Program-made: the position numbers and the translations under genes
Shown here: piece by piece, positions 25,981 to 34,939 of the stretch
How positions within the stretch are numbered: the first letter of the stretch is position 1
How the letters are laid out: every line of letters starts with the position of its first letter
Notes under the pieces: model-generated
What the model was told of the DNA's origin: nothing
The model's database searches: none
What the model saw: the letters and a program-made list of their open reading frames with translations, nothing else
Source: Chitinophaga pinensis
GTDB lineage: Bacteria; Bacteroidota; Bacteroidia; Chitinophagales; Chitinophagaceae
Direction of reading: 5' to 3'
DNA: 64,000 nucleotides
NCBI GenBank assembly: GCA_902167325.1
Contig: LR632930.1
Coordinates: forward strand, 1,860,001 to 1,924,000

Positions 25981-27509
25981 TGCCCCGCAGGCGGATGGGA
26001 GAATAACAGCGCTTCTGTGATATGGAACTTCACTCCATCTCCCGGGTTCACCCAGCGGAGGGTTGCAGTGTGTTTGCCGGCCGGCAGATCAAAAGCATAG
26101 GCTACTTCATCCCGTCGGGTGGTTTGGTTAAGTGGCAGCTTCACGGAGTTATGCTTCTTTCCGTCTATCATCAATTCTACTTCTGCCACATAGGCCGCAG
26201 GTCCCTGCATGTAGCCTTTGATGACGATACCATTTCCTTCGAAGGCAATTGCTCCTGTTTCTCCGATCAATTTATGAACACCCATTTTCTTTGTTGGGTA
26301 ATGGCCGGGGAAGCCCTGCTCCAGGCGTACGGGGCGCGGTGTTTCAAACGGGATGGTCACGGAGGATGCATCAACCGTTCCCTTGTTCTGCCGGATTACT
26401 GCCAGTGCCTGGTTATAACTCATTTTGTAAAGGTCGTTGAGCGAAGCGGTGGTGTACACAAAATCCCTGTCTTCCACGATGCGCAAAGCCTGCAGGTATT
26501 TCTCCGGTATTTTGCTGTAGCCGATCATGGTGCCGATAATGCCGGCAGCAGAGGCGGGATTGCAGTCAGCATCCTGTCCGCAACGCATGGAAATATCCAT
26601 GGTTTTAGTGAAATCGCCCTCACCATACAGTAGTCCTATGAGGATGTAGGCAGAGTTTACGGTGGCGTCTATATTGAAAGGCGTATGTATGCCATCCGGA
26701 CAATACAGATCCTCACTCCAGTTGCGCTCCACTTCAAACCACGCCTGCTTCCAGTCGTTGGGGTTTTTCTTGTGTGCGGCCATAACACTTTCCATGCATT
26801 TACGGTATTTGCTTTGTGCCGGAATGGTTTTCAGCGCCTCCTTTGCGATCCATTGAATATCGTCAGATACAAAGGCCAGCGAGTACATAGCTGCCACGTA
26901 TACGCCGCCGTACCAGCCATCGCCATAGTTCATGATATGCCCGATACTGTCGCAGATGGTGCTGGATGTATTGGCCATGCCGGGAGCCATCAGTCCGGCA
27001 AAGTCTGCCTCGATCTGGAAATCAATATCGTCTGCATGCGGGTTATTCCGCCAGTGACCGCTTTGTGGAGCTTTGATGCCATTGAGCAGATTAAAGCGTG
27101 CGGCCTGGTTAGCATGCCAGAGGGGGTAAGATGCGTAGGCGACTGCATTGGCGAATGAATCCACGGGTGCTTTCAGTCCGTGTTTTTCAAAAACTTCCAC
27201 GAACGTCAGATCCATATAAACATCATCATACAACCCGGGGAAATTATCGTACCACCATTGAATGCTGCTGCTGTCCCAGTGTACGGGAATATAATCCTGG
27301 ATCATGGTGCCGTTATACTTAAATTCGAAATGGCCTCCATAGGTGCAGCCTATCGTTTGTCCTGCCCATCCTCCTTTTATCTTATCCTGCAGGGTTTGCA
27401 GCGATAGTTTGGTGCGAGGCGGTTTGGCTTTGCTTTCTTTGTTCCGGAATGCCATGGCCGCAGTGGCGATAGTTGCAAGGATCAGTCCGGAGATAATGAT
27501 TTTACGCAT
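25977..27509 (-). CDS. Exported ADP-ribosylglycohydrolase-fold protein
   Basis: 510 residues with an N-terminal signal sequence or anchor (MRKIIISGLILATIATAAMA). The ADP-ribosyl-GH fold covers about residues 40-360: GGWAGQTIGCTYGG opens it, DDVYMDLTFVEVFE supplies the first metal-binding acids, and RCGQDADCNPASAAGIIG corresponds to the GGDTDSNAA metal site. A beta-sandwich tail (about 390-505) resembles a carbohydrate-binding module (LPAGKHTATLRWVNPGDG). Export makes intracellular protein de-ADP-ribosylation unlikely; related secreted Bacteroidota proteins sit in glycan loci, so a sugar or nucleoside substrate is possible. It is followed on the same strand by no further gene. Confidence 0.82.
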   Translation of the reverse strand: MRKIIISGLILATIATAAMAFRNKESKAKPPRTKLSLQTLQDKIKGGWAGQTIGCTYGGHFEFKYNGTMIQDYIPVHWDSSSIQWWYDNFPGLYDDVYMDLTFVEVFEKHGLKAPVDSFANAVAYASYPLWHANQAARFNLLNGIKAPQSGHWRNNPHADDIDFQIEADFAGLMAPGMANTSSTICDSIGHIMNYGDGWYGGVYVAAMYSLAFVSDDIQWIAKEALKTIPAQSKYRKCMESVMAAHKKNPNDWKQAWFEVERNWSEDLYCPDGIHTPFNIDATVNSAYILIGLLYGEGDFTKTMDISMRCGQDADCNPASAAGIIGTMIGYSKIPEKYLQALRIVEDRDFVYTTASLNDLYKMSYNQALAVIRQNKGTVDASSVTIPFETPRPVRLEQGFPGHYPTKKMGVHKLIGETGAIAFEGNGIVIKGYMQGPAAYVAEVELMIDGKKHNSVKLPLNQTTRRDEVAYAFDLPAGKHTATLRWVNPGDGVKFHITEALLFSHPPAGH

Positions 27510-27659
27510 GATAAGATTAATTGCTTTTGATATGTAATCAGGGATTGTATCCTGTGTTTTGCAGAAAGTTTTGCTTTTTCATGCTATACAGGTTCACCCG
27601 GTTTTAATTCCCGGTTGCCTGATAAATTGTGAAGTGATGCCGGTAGTATTTTTAAGCAG

Positions 27660-27683
27660 GCCCTGCAGTAATTACTGTGGGGC
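27660..27683. terminator. 24-nt near-palindrome after the CE15-like gene
   Basis: GCCCTGCAGTAA / TTACTGTGGGGC: a 12-bp stem with two G-T pairs, 2 nt beyond the minus-strand stop. The plus strand has TTTTATTT after it. It most likely ends the esterase transcript. Confidence 0.45.
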
Positions 27684-27685
27684 TT

Positions 27686-28861
27686 TTATTTCCGGAGATG
27701 TACGTTGGCAAAGCGGATGAACTGCTGCCAGTCAAACGCCGTCATATCATGTTCCCCTTCCCGGATGTGATAACCGAGTGCGGAGTTAACCACAGCCTCG
27801 TTCACGGGAGTGGGGGAGTCTGGCAGCCGGGATTGTTTTTTGTACAGGGCAAATACCTTTTCCGCATTTTTCATGGCAAGGAATGTGCCGGTGGGGTCGG
27901 CCCAGAGATCTTTGGTGGCATTGGTTGCAAACACGGGGCGTGGCGCAATCAGGGATATGAGCATGTGCTGATCTACCGGAAGGTCGTTTTCCCTGTCGTT
28001 ATATTGTTTATAGTTATTGCAGAACCAATGGGGGAATACGGTATTGATGCGGCTGATACGCTCTCCAAACTGCCTCCGGGAAAGAGCAGCACCTGTGTTA
28101 CCGGAACAGTTGCTTACGCAGATGGCAAACCGCTGATCCTGTGCGGCGGCCCATAAGGAAGTTTTGCCTCCTCTCGAATGCCCTACCAGTACAACCTGCT
28201 TCGCATCCACCAGTGGTTCCTGCTCAAAGTAATCCATTATACGGGAAGCACCCCATGCCCAGGAACCGATGGCTTTCATGCCATTAGGTTGTTGCAGCAT
28301 CTCCGGATACAGGCGTAACACACCTTCCGGATATTTCACCTTATCATCGGGTGCCAGATCGCTTACGTGAAACGCCGCCACGGCATAGCCACTGTCTACC
28401 ACCATCTCTGCCGGCCAGAATGCGCTTTTCTCTTTCCTGTCGGGATCAGTGTTCTTTTTTGGGCGGTTGTTAATTAATAGGAATACCGGTACTGCGCCTT
28501 TAGCAGCTTTGGGAACAAAGAGCGAAACATCAATGGAAACGGAATCTCCACGGTGATAGATCATTACGCGGGTTTCTTTCAGTATGGCATGGCCATTCAT
28601 TGCGCTACGGTCTTCACGTACCGGTACATAACTGATCCTGTCGAATGTTTTAGGCATCTGCCCATATACCAGGTTTTCGAATAAACGGAGGATCTCCGGC
28701 CGCCGTGTTTGTTCCCAGGCTTTCGCATTTTTAACAGGACGGTTATTTAGTGTGATCAGCGGATCGGGCAGGGTATACGCAGGAACGAGTGCTTCATTGT
28801 AATTCTGAGCGTAGGTAACTGTGCAAAAAAGCATGGCTGCCAGTAAAGGAATTGTTTTCAT
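27686..28861 (-). CDS. CE15-type glucuronoyl esterase-like alpha/beta hydrolase
   Basis: 391 residues with a signal peptide (MKTIPLLAAMLFCTVTYAQ). Nucleophile S229 in GHSRGGKTSLW, the CE15 form of the elbow, followed by CVSNCSGNTGAALSRRQFGE, a conserved CE15 stretch around the catalytic acid and oxyanion region, and a C-terminal GYHIREGEHDMTAFDW with the catalytic His. CE15 enzymes cleave ester links between lignin alcohols and glucuronic acid on xylan; the bacterial branch is diverse. A secreted hemicellulose-side-chain esterase is the best guess. Monocistronic from its spacing of about 175 nt to the neighbour on the same strand. Confidence 0.85.
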   Translation of the reverse strand: MKTIPLLAAMLFCTVTYAQNYNEALVPAYTLPDPLITLNNRPVKNAKAWEQTRRPEILRLFENLVYGQMPKTFDRISYVPVREDRSAMNGHAILKETRVMIYHRGDSVSIDVSLFVPKAAKGAVPVFLLINNRPKKNTDPDRKEKSAFWPAEMVVDSGYAVAAFHVSDLAPDDKVKYPEGVLRLYPEMLQQPNGMKAIGSWAWGASRIMDYFEQEPLVDAKQVVLVGHSRGGKTSLWAAAQDQRFAICVSNCSGNTGAALSRRQFGERISRINTVFPHWFCNNYKQYNDRENDLPVDQHMLISLIAPRPVFATNATKDLWADPTGTFLAMKNAEKVFALYKKQSRLPDSPTPVNEAVVNSALGYHIREGEHDMTAFDWQQFIRFANVHLRK

Positions 28862-28925
28862 GGTGGAATATTTAGGCCGGTATGCCGCGAAAAAAGATAC
28901 GGCATTTTTTTATGACATTTGCATC

Positions 28926-29372
28926 ATGCATATTCGTTTTATAGCCATATTCGCGCTGCTATTCGTATCCTTACATACTTCCGCTCAGGAAAAGCCCCTC
29001 CTGCTGCTCTATACCGGAGAAATAGACGGAAAGATCCCGGTTACCATGTTCCTCGAAGGTGTACCGGATCCCTGCAACGGCGAACCGAAGTACCGGGGCA
29101 TATATACCTATAACAAACAACTCGACCGGGAGAAGTGGCTCCTGCTTACGGTGGATTACAACGGAAAAGACCAATACGTGATGGTGGAAACCGGTGTTTC
29201 CGGCGTACTGATCCTTCAGCGCAGTGAAGAAGGCTTCACCGGCAACTGGATCTCCCCGGATGGGAAAATCATCCGTAAGGTTACACTCCGTAAAAAGGAA
29301 TTACCCGCCAATAAGCAGGAATTCTACGAAGATGCGCTGGAGCATACCCATTACCGTTATAACGATTGCTGA
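28926..29372 (+). CDS. Small secreted hypothetical protein
   Basis: 148 residues; the ATG chosen starts the signal peptide MHIRFIAIFALLFVSLHTSAQ, whereas the longer frame upstream has no export signal and runs into the divergent esterase promoter. The mature part is beta-rich (PLLLLYTGEIDGKIPVTMFL, YRGIYTYNK, GNWISPDGKIIRKVTL), like a small lipocalin or beta-barrel domain, but I cannot name a family. Transcribed divergently from the esterase, convergent with the next small membrane protein. Confidence 0.65.
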   Translation: MHIRFIAIFALLFVSLHTSAQEKPLLLLYTGEIDGKIPVTMFLEGVPDPCNGEPKYRGIYTYNKQLDREKWLLLTVDYNGKDQYVMVETGVSGVLILQRSEEGFTGNWISPDGKIIRKVTLRKKELPANKQEFYEDALEHTHYRYNDC

Positions 29373-29376
29373 TCCT

Positions 29377-29649
29377 TTACCGCAGTATTTTAGACAGGTA
29401 AATCAGGTGTGCGAGCAGTAATAAAACCGAAACTGCCAGCAGGGGAATGTTTTCGCGGGTGAGTTTAGACATCAGTACAATGCAGAAAACAAAGTAGATT
29501 ATGCCGGCAACAACGGCATAATAAAGATACGTCAGGTCGTAATAACCTCCTCCGATACCATCGCTGTCCATATTAATCAAATACATTACAAAGGCAGCTA
29601 TCAATGGCAATAGCAATAAAATGATTTTAATAATCAGGGTCTTTTTCAT
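29377..29649 (-). CDS. Small membrane protein, three predicted helices
   Basis: 90 residues almost entirely hydrophobic: helices at about 5-25, 42-60 and 68-86, with short polar loops (NMDSDGIGGGYYD; SKLTREN). No family recognised. Its stop lies 4 nt from that of the convergent secreted protein. Confidence 0.6.
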   Translation of the reverse strand: MKKTLIIKIILLLLPLIAAFVMYLINMDSDGIGGGYYDLTYLYYAVVAGIIYFVFCIVLMSKLTRENIPLLAVSVLLLLAHLIYLSKILR

Positions 29650-29820
29650 GATGTGTAGGGTTTAAGCTGGCTCTCTATCATGAATATACGATGTATTCCG
29701 TTTTTTCTGTAACCAGTCATAAAAAAACGCGCCTTCATAGAAGCTTATGGGTTTATTATATCTGAATAAACTATTAATTATAAGATTTTAAATATTTAGT
29801 CTGGCGGGACTAATGTGTAT

Positions 29821-29858
29821 AAAAAGGGCTGCCTCTTACCTGAGAGACAGCCCTTTTT
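29821..29858 (-). terminator. Rho-independent terminator of the WG-repeat gene
   Basis: AAAAAGGGCTG / CAGCCCTTTTT outer arms plus an inner CTCT/AGAG pairing; on the minus strand it sits 13 nt after the stop and ends in a U-rich arm. The A/T-rich arms also allow action on the plus strand. Confidence 0.75.
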
Positions 29859-29870
29859 ATGAACAGTGGT

Positions 29871-30572
29871 TTATTGTTTTACGATCTTCCCGTCGGGGTA
29901 AACGATGTAATTTTCGCCATCTGCCTTCTGCAATACTACCTTCCCGTTTTCGAACGGAGCTACAAAGGTGAATTGAGGAGGAATCACTACTTCATTTTTC
30001 AGGTTGATGAATCCCCATTGCTGGGGTTTATGCATGAAAGCTATCAGTCCTTCTCCTACGGCATCGGCCTGAGCGTATTGGATAGGGATCACTACTTCGC
30101 CTTTAAGGTTGATCATGCCAACGGAATCGTTTTTAACCGCCCGCAATAGTCCGAAAGTGGCATGATCGGCCAGCATATCATACTGCGGCGCCACTATCTC
30201 CTTTCCCTCCCAATTTACGAGGCCAATGAGGTTTTTGCGCTGTACCTGGCATACACTGTCGGTAAACCCTACGGTTATACCGTCATATACAACGGGTACA
30301 CGGATCACACCCTGCCGGTCGATGAGTCCCATGCCAATGATCTCCCCGGTAGAATCCAATTTTGTGATGCTTGCGAATTCAGCACTTTTATCAGAAAAGG
30401 CGCTGGCAGAGAGGGTTTGATCTTCACAGATCCATTGGTCCTGCAGGGTGTCTAGGTAGCCGGGGATGGCGTTTGCTGTTGCTACAGGCTGGGCATTGTC
30501 GGCCGGGGTGCCTTGTTGCGATTGGCAGGCTATTAAAAGTATGCCGGGCAGGAGGAAAAGGAATAGCTTCAT
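29871..30572 (-). CDS. WG-repeat lipoprotein
   Basis: 233 residues; lipoprotein signal with lipobox LIAC, so probably outer- or inner-membrane anchored on the periplasmic side. After a linker rich in Ala and Gln come four or so WG/KWG repeats (GLIDRQGVIRVPVVYDGI, GLVNWEGKEIVAPQYD, GMINLKGEVVIPIQYA, GFINLKNEVVIPPQF). These repeats form a small beta structure of uncertain binding function. Longer WG proteins exist in many Bacteroidota. It has its own terminator and is monocistronic. Confidence 0.8.
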   Translation of the reverse strand: MKLFLFLLPGILLIACQSQQGTPADNAQPVATANAIPGYLDTLQDQWICEDQTLSASAFSDKSAEFASITKLDSTGEIIGMGLIDRQGVIRVPVVYDGITVGFTDSVCQVQRKNLIGLVNWEGKEIVAPQYDMLADHATFGLLRAVKNDSVGMINLKGEVVIPIQYAQADAVGEGLIAFMHKPQQWGFINLKNEVVIPPQFTFVAPFENGKVVLQKADGENYIVYPDGKIVKQ

Positions 30573-30749
30573 AATCTAAGGTTAATGGGTATCACTGTTT
30601 TTGCAGCGTTGGCGAAGCTAGTAAAAATGATGCGGATGCGCGCAGGGAAGCTCAGGTTCTTCATCGCAATGTCAAATTCAGGGAGGCTGGTTATGTGCCA
30701 TGCAAAGAATATCGCACTTTACTTATACTAAACAGTTTAAGCCGTTTGT

Positions 30750-32540
30750 ATGAAAGGTAAATCAATAATCATATGCTGCCTGTGCGCTATGTCAGCAGGA
30801 GTGTCCATGGCACAGCGCACAGCTGTAGCCGGTGGTCCGAAGGTGCATCTTTCTTTTGATGGAAATACCGGAACCGCAGCCTCCGCCGGGAACCCTGCCT
30901 TCGGGAAAGGCGTTGCAGGTAAAGGATTGCAGATCCGCAACGGCGCTACCATTGAATTGCCCAAAGGAGATATTCCGCTTACCGGAAACTTTACCGTGCA
31001 GTTTTGGGTGAAAACCCGGATGGATGCACAACATACAGCGGTACTCCTGTCTCAGAAAGATTATCCCGATAACAGTCTCGCCTCACAAAAACAGGCCGGC
31101 TGGGTGTTTTACCTGCATGGTGGCACCTGGGCCTGGAACATGGGTTCCGGCAAACGGAGGATCACACATGAGATCAGCAATGGTTACCGTATGCCGGTAA
31201 ATGATGGGAAGTGGCACCAGCTCACCATGACTTACGACCGTTCGCAATCCCTCATTCGCCTCTATTTCGATGGCGACAACCGTGTCCTCTTTAACGTTTG
31301 GGATTCCACCGGCTTCGATTTCACTAACCAGTTACCGCTCATTGCTGGATGGAAAGGCTCCGGTGGGAAGAATTCCCGTGCGGAGATTGATAAAGGTGCC
31401 GGAACACTACAGCAGCTGGTAGATGCATTTCATCATTTAAACCTCGGCAAACTGGATTCGGCCGACCTTGAAACACTCATCGTTGAGCCGGATGAACTTG
31501 TTAAAGCCCGGCTGAAAGCAAATGCACCGAAGCCAGATATATCGCCCATTATGAAGCTCCGCAGTGAGCTGGGCCGCAACCCTTATACGGTTCATCAGAT
31601 ACGGGAGTTCATGGAACTGGCACCACTGCTGAAGATATATGCACTGAGAGGGGATAAGATCGTATTCCGTGAAGCAGTTGCCAGCCAATACCTGCAATCA
31701 GAAAAGCTGTCCAATCCCGATGTTGAACTCGATGAGCTGGCAGTATGGGACAGGGCACTTACCCCGGAAGAAGTAATGGCATCTGCAGCTAAATATATCA
31801 ACGTCCAAAAGCCGCAACTTTCCCAAAGGAAAGAAACCCTCGTAGCCGCTAACTGGAACATCTGGCATGGTGGTAAGCATTTCTCGAAGGTGAAAGACGG
31901 ATGGGACTCGCGGGAGCGCATTGCGGAAATATTGCGTGCGAAGAATGCAGACGTGGTTATGATGCAGGAAAGTTATTCTTCCGTAGATTTTATTGCGGCG
32001 GAGCTGGGTTATTATTATGCCACCACGGTCGACTGGGATTACCTCAATCAGGGCGCCAATATATCCGTACTGAGCCGTTTCCCTATCCGGGAGGTTTATG
32101 TGCCCAAGGGAGCTGCTTTCATGAATGTAGGTACTAAAATCGGGGTCAGTAAAACACAGGAAGTATATGTAATGTCGAACTGGTATGGGATGAATCAGTT
32201 CCCTGCCGTTTACCGTTACCATGAAGCCCGCTTCGCCCAGTCGGATGCAATACCCGTTTTATTTGCGGGCGACTTTAACGCAGTGCCGCATACGGATGGT
32301 GGCGATAGTCCTGCTTCCAGACAAATGCTCGCTTCCGGTTTTACCGATGCCTACAGAAGCCTGTATCCGGACGTAAGTAAATATCCCGGGTTCAGTCATC
32401 GCGAAAACATCCGGATCGATCAATTGTATTATAAAGGCAAAGGCCTTACGAACAAGTCTACCGAAGTAATCAGTGAATGGCCCGCCGGTTTCCCGTCTGA
32501 CCACTATTTGATCCTGTCGGTATTTGGGTTAGGCAAATAA
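30750..32540 (+). CDS. Secreted LamG + endonuclease/exonuclease/phosphatase-family protein
   Basis: 596 residues with a signal peptide (MKGKSIIICCLCAMSAGVSMA). Residues about 30-210 form a LamG module (FTVQFWVKTRMD, WHQLTMTYDRSQSLIRLYFDG); its last strand, LDELAVWDRALTPEEV near residue 330, is separated by a roughly 110-residue insert that is mostly helical. Residues about 362-595 are an EEP/DNase I-like phosphodiesterase: NWNIWHG, VVMMQE (metal Glu), AGDFNAVP and a final SDHYLILSV with the catalytic Asp-His. Such secreted proteins act on nucleic acids, phospholipids or phospho-sugars; the substrate is not visible. Single gene. Confidence 0.85.
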   Translation: MKGKSIIICCLCAMSAGVSMAQRTAVAGGPKVHLSFDGNTGTAASAGNPAFGKGVAGKGLQIRNGATIELPKGDIPLTGNFTVQFWVKTRMDAQHTAVLLSQKDYPDNSLASQKQAGWVFYLHGGTWAWNMGSGKRRITHEISNGYRMPVNDGKWHQLTMTYDRSQSLIRLYFDGDNRVLFNVWDSTGFDFTNQLPLIAGWKGSGGKNSRAEIDKGAGTLQQLVDAFHHLNLGKLDSADLETLIVEPDELVKARLKANAPKPDISPIMKLRSELGRNPYTVHQIREFMELAPLLKIYALRGDKIVFREAVASQYLQSEKLSNPDVELDELAVWDRALTPEEVMASAAKYINVQKPQLSQRKETLVAANWNIWHGGKHFSKVKDGWDSRERIAEILRAKNADVVMMQESYSSVDFIAAELGYYYATTVDWDYLNQGANISVLSRFPIREVYVPKGAAFMNVGTKIGVSKTQEVYVMSNWYGMNQFPAVYRYHEARFAQSDAIPVLFAGDFNAVPHTDGGDSPASRQMLASGFTDAYRSLYPDVSKYPGFSHRENIRIDQLYYKGKGLTNKSTEVISEWPAGFPSDHYLILSVFGLGK

Positions 32541-32554
32541 CAAAAAGCCCTGTT

Positions 32555-33073
32555 TTATTTAGTGACAGTATTAAAATGAGGGAGCATGTTTTTTAACTGA
32601 TGGGTATGCCTTTTCGCATGGCTCATCATAAACTTCATCCACTCATACGCTGACATCTCACCCAATTCCGGAAATGGGAAGTCTGTCAGTAACCGCGACA
32701 GATCTTTTGTGGTGATCAGCTGTATAATTAGCTCCCGGTTATGCGCCAGTTGCTGCATTAATTCTTCACGGTCTTTGGGAGCTTCGTCGGGAAAGATGAA
32801 GTCGGGAGCCTGCATTTTAGTATTGAAGTCGAGGAAGATGGATTGTATAGTAGGTACCAGTGCATCAGGTTCGCGATTGGCAGGGGAGGTGTTTCCTTCC
32901 AGTAATTCAGGGATGCCGCTTTCTGATTTCAGCAGATGTTGCGCTACCTGTCCCGGCGTCCAGCTGCCGGCAAAAGGGACCTCGTTCAGTTGTTCCTGCG
33001 TAAACATGCTTATTGCATCCAGCAGATCTTTCGTGGAAGTGCGGATTTCCGCTATCAGTGAAGTAGTTGTCAT
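32555..33073 (-). CDS. DinB-family protein
   Basis: 172 residues, four-helix bundle of the DinB_2 type. The metal-binding histidines are in GQVAQHLLKS and SHAKRHTHQLKNM. DinB-like proteins are often thiol transferases (bacillithiol S-transferase type) or have unknown roles. Convergent with the LamG protein, ending 14 nt from its stop, with a 383-nt upstream gap shared with the ROK gene. Confidence 0.88.
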   Translation of the reverse strand: MTTTSLIAEIRTSTKDLLDAISMFTQEQLNEVPFAGSWTPGQVAQHLLKSESGIPELLEGNTSPANREPDALVPTIQSIFLDFNTKMQAPDFIFPDEAPKDREELMQQLAHNRELIIQLITTKDLSRLLTDFPFPELGEMSAYEWMKFMMSHAKRHTHQLKNMLPHFNTVTK

Positions 33074-33317
33074 AATCCGGGTATTTAATTATCAAAATTA
33101 TGCATCCTGCATTGCCATAAACTGTGCATATGCGACAACCTGAAGGCGTATTTGTGACAACTTGGAAATCGATACTCTATCCTCTGACTTTATGTGCAGG
33201 ATGAGTGAGCGTAAAGACGCTGCAGCGATAGGCAAACCGGTAGGTAGTGCATTAGCGCAAAGGCATAAAACAGTCTGATGATGAGATTGCCGGCGGGTAG
33301 CGGGAAGGGAGTGGTGA

Positions 33318-33344
33318 ATAAGTAAGGCGGGTTGACTTACTTAT
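33318..33344. promoter_or_regulatory. Palindrome ATAAGTAAG-N9-CTTACTTAT upstream of the ROK regulator
   Basis: Perfect 9-bp arms with a 9-nt spacer, centred about 125 nt before the ROK start, within the 383-nt divergent gap between DinB and ROK. Its size suits a dimeric winged-helix repressor, so autoregulation is plausible. TATCTTG at 33431-33437 may be the ROK -7 element. I see nothing else in this gap. Confidence 0.5.
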
Positions 33345-33456
33345 ATGTTTTATATTCAGTTGATTATGTAGGCTAGACAAATACTTCCTAAAAAAGTTAG
33401 AAAGTCTTACCTTCATTCTAAATTTATTATTATCTTGAGATGGATTCTTTCCTTGC

Positions 33457-34644
33457 ATGAAAAAAGATGAGCAATATAAACGTTTGATACTGAGGGAGAT
33501 TTACTATGCAAATACGTTATCTGCCACTGAATTAAGCGATCGCATCGGAAAGAGTCTGCCGCTTACGATCCGGACGGTTAATCACCTTGTGAAAGAGAAG
33601 ATTCTGGAGCCTTCGGGCTATGCACCTTCCAGCGGCGGGAGGCGCCCCATCACATACACCATTAATAGAAAGGCACTTTATATACTGTCAGTTTCCATGG
33701 ATCAGCTGGTAACACGCATCTCTTTGATGGATCTTACCAACAGTCATGTAGGCGGTATCGGCAGGCATGAATTGCCTTTGAAGAATAATCCGGCTGCGCT
33801 AAAGGTTTTGGCAACATTACTGGCAGATGCAGTCAACCAGTCTGGGATCGACCGGTCGCGCATACTGGGCATTGGTATCGGTATGCCGGGGTTCATAGAC
33901 GGGATGCGGGGCGAAAACTACAGCTTCCCCATGCAGGACGGAACGGAGCAGCAAACGATCGTGGAATACCTGGCAACTGCCACCGGCCTGCCGGTCCACA
34001 TCGATAATGATTCCAGTCTTATCGCACTGGCGGAATACAAGTTCGGCATCGCCCGGAAAGCGGCCAACAGCATGGTAGTTAATATAGGATGGGGCGTAGG
34101 CCTCGGCATGATCCTCAACGGATCGCTCTTCCGCGGCAACAATGGTTTTGCCGGAGAGTTCAGCCACATTCCGTTATTCAATAATAACAAACTTTGCAGC
34201 TGCGGAAAGAGCGGCTGCCTCGAAACAGAAACTTCGCTGCTCGTATTAATAGACAAAGCCGTGAAAGGCCTTCAGGACGGAAAGATATCTTCCCTTCAGG
34301 GTCATTTCCCGACAGGTGAGATTGAAAAAGATGCCGAAAGCATCATGGAAGCAGCAGCAGCCGGAGATAAATTCTGTATAGAGCTGATCAGGGAAATAGG
34401 GTATCACATCGGGCGCGGCGTAGCCATCCTGATCCATCTTCTCAACCCGCGCTCTATCGTGCTAAGCGGCCGCGGATCACTTGCCGGAAGGCTTTGGCTC
34501 GCACCGGTACAGCAGGCGCTCAATGAACACTGCATACCACGGCTTGCCACGCAAACCGCCGTGGAAGTATCCGGCCTCGGCTATGAAGCCGAACTGCTCG
34601 GCTCCGCAGCACTGGTCATGGAAAATTATGCAACACCTCAGTAA
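33457..34644 (+). CDS. ROK-family transcriptional regulator / kinase-fold protein
   Basis: 395 residues. The N-terminal 75 residues are a winged helix (SATELSDRIGKSLPLTIRTVNHLVKEKILE); the rest is a ROK sugar-kinase fold with DNDSSLIALAEYKFG, NIGWGVGLGMILNG and the zinc/ROK signature CSCGKSGCLE near residues 249-258. This is the NagC/Mlc/XylR architecture: a repressor released by a sugar or sugar phosphate. It is followed by a strong terminator and then the glycan/hydroxylysine locus, so a sugar released there (glucose or galactose) is one possible signal, though nothing in the sequence proves it. Confidence 0.9.
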   Translation: MKKDEQYKRLILREIYYANTLSATELSDRIGKSLPLTIRTVNHLVKEKILEPSGYAPSSGGRRPITYTINRKALYILSVSMDQLVTRISLMDLTNSHVGGIGRHELPLKNNPAALKVLATLLADAVNQSGIDRSRILGIGIGMPGFIDGMRGENYSFPMQDGTEQQTIVEYLATATGLPVHIDNDSSLIALAEYKFGIARKAANSMVVNIGWGVGLGMILNGSLFRGNNGFAGEFSHIPLFNNNKLCSCGKSGCLETETSLLVLIDKAVKGLQDGKISSLQGHFPTGEIEKDAESIMEAAAAGDKFCIELIREIGYHIGRGVAILIHLLNPRSIVLSGRGSLAGRLWLAPVQQALNEHCIPRLATQTAVEVSGLGYEAELLGSAALVMENYATPQ

Positions 34645-34693
34645 ACCAACCGCATCATTATAAAGGCAAAATTGAAATACAGTGAACAAGGAA

Positions 34694-34723
34694 ACCGGCC
34701 CTCTTCGAGGGTCGGTTTTTTTT
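34694..34723 (+). terminator. Rho-independent terminator of the ROK gene
   Basis: 10-bp stem ACCGGCCCTC / GAGGGTCGGT with loop TTC and a tail of eight T. Strong; it separates the ROK gene from the following locus. Confidence 0.9.
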
Positions 34724-34765
34724 ATACTATTTGTCACGTTTGTGATATGGCGTCGTTCAGGTATA

Positions 34766-34905
34766 TTTACTGTAATCTTACTATTGGGGTAAGGTAATGT
34801 ATATGTATTGGCTCCTTATCCTTTACTGTATTGGGTTTTACCGCGTTTTATATACATTAGACATACAGTAACCCTTCTTTAAATAAGGAGTAAGGATACA
34901 TTAGA
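34766..34905. promoter_or_regulatory. Repeat-rich control region upstream of the TPR/HTH regulator
   Basis: Words recur in direct and inverted order: TTTACTGTA at 34766 and 34822 and its inverse ATACAGTAA at 34863; ATACATTAGA perfectly at 34852 and 34896, with the inverse TAATGTAT at 34795; CTCCTTAT at 34812 with inverse ATAAGGAG at 34883. Arms mirror each other in order but with different spacing, so it is not a simple cruciform. Several binding sites for one or two regulators are the simplest reading. A weak -7-like AAATTTTG lies at 34919-34926. Confidence 0.55.
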
Positions 34906-34939
34906 TCAGTCTTTTCCTAAATTTTGTTATTTTTCCTTC

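Noticed and set aside
27510..27685. tRNA-like sequence containing GGTTCACCC
   Set aside because: No cloverleaf could be drawn; no acceptor or anticodon stem.
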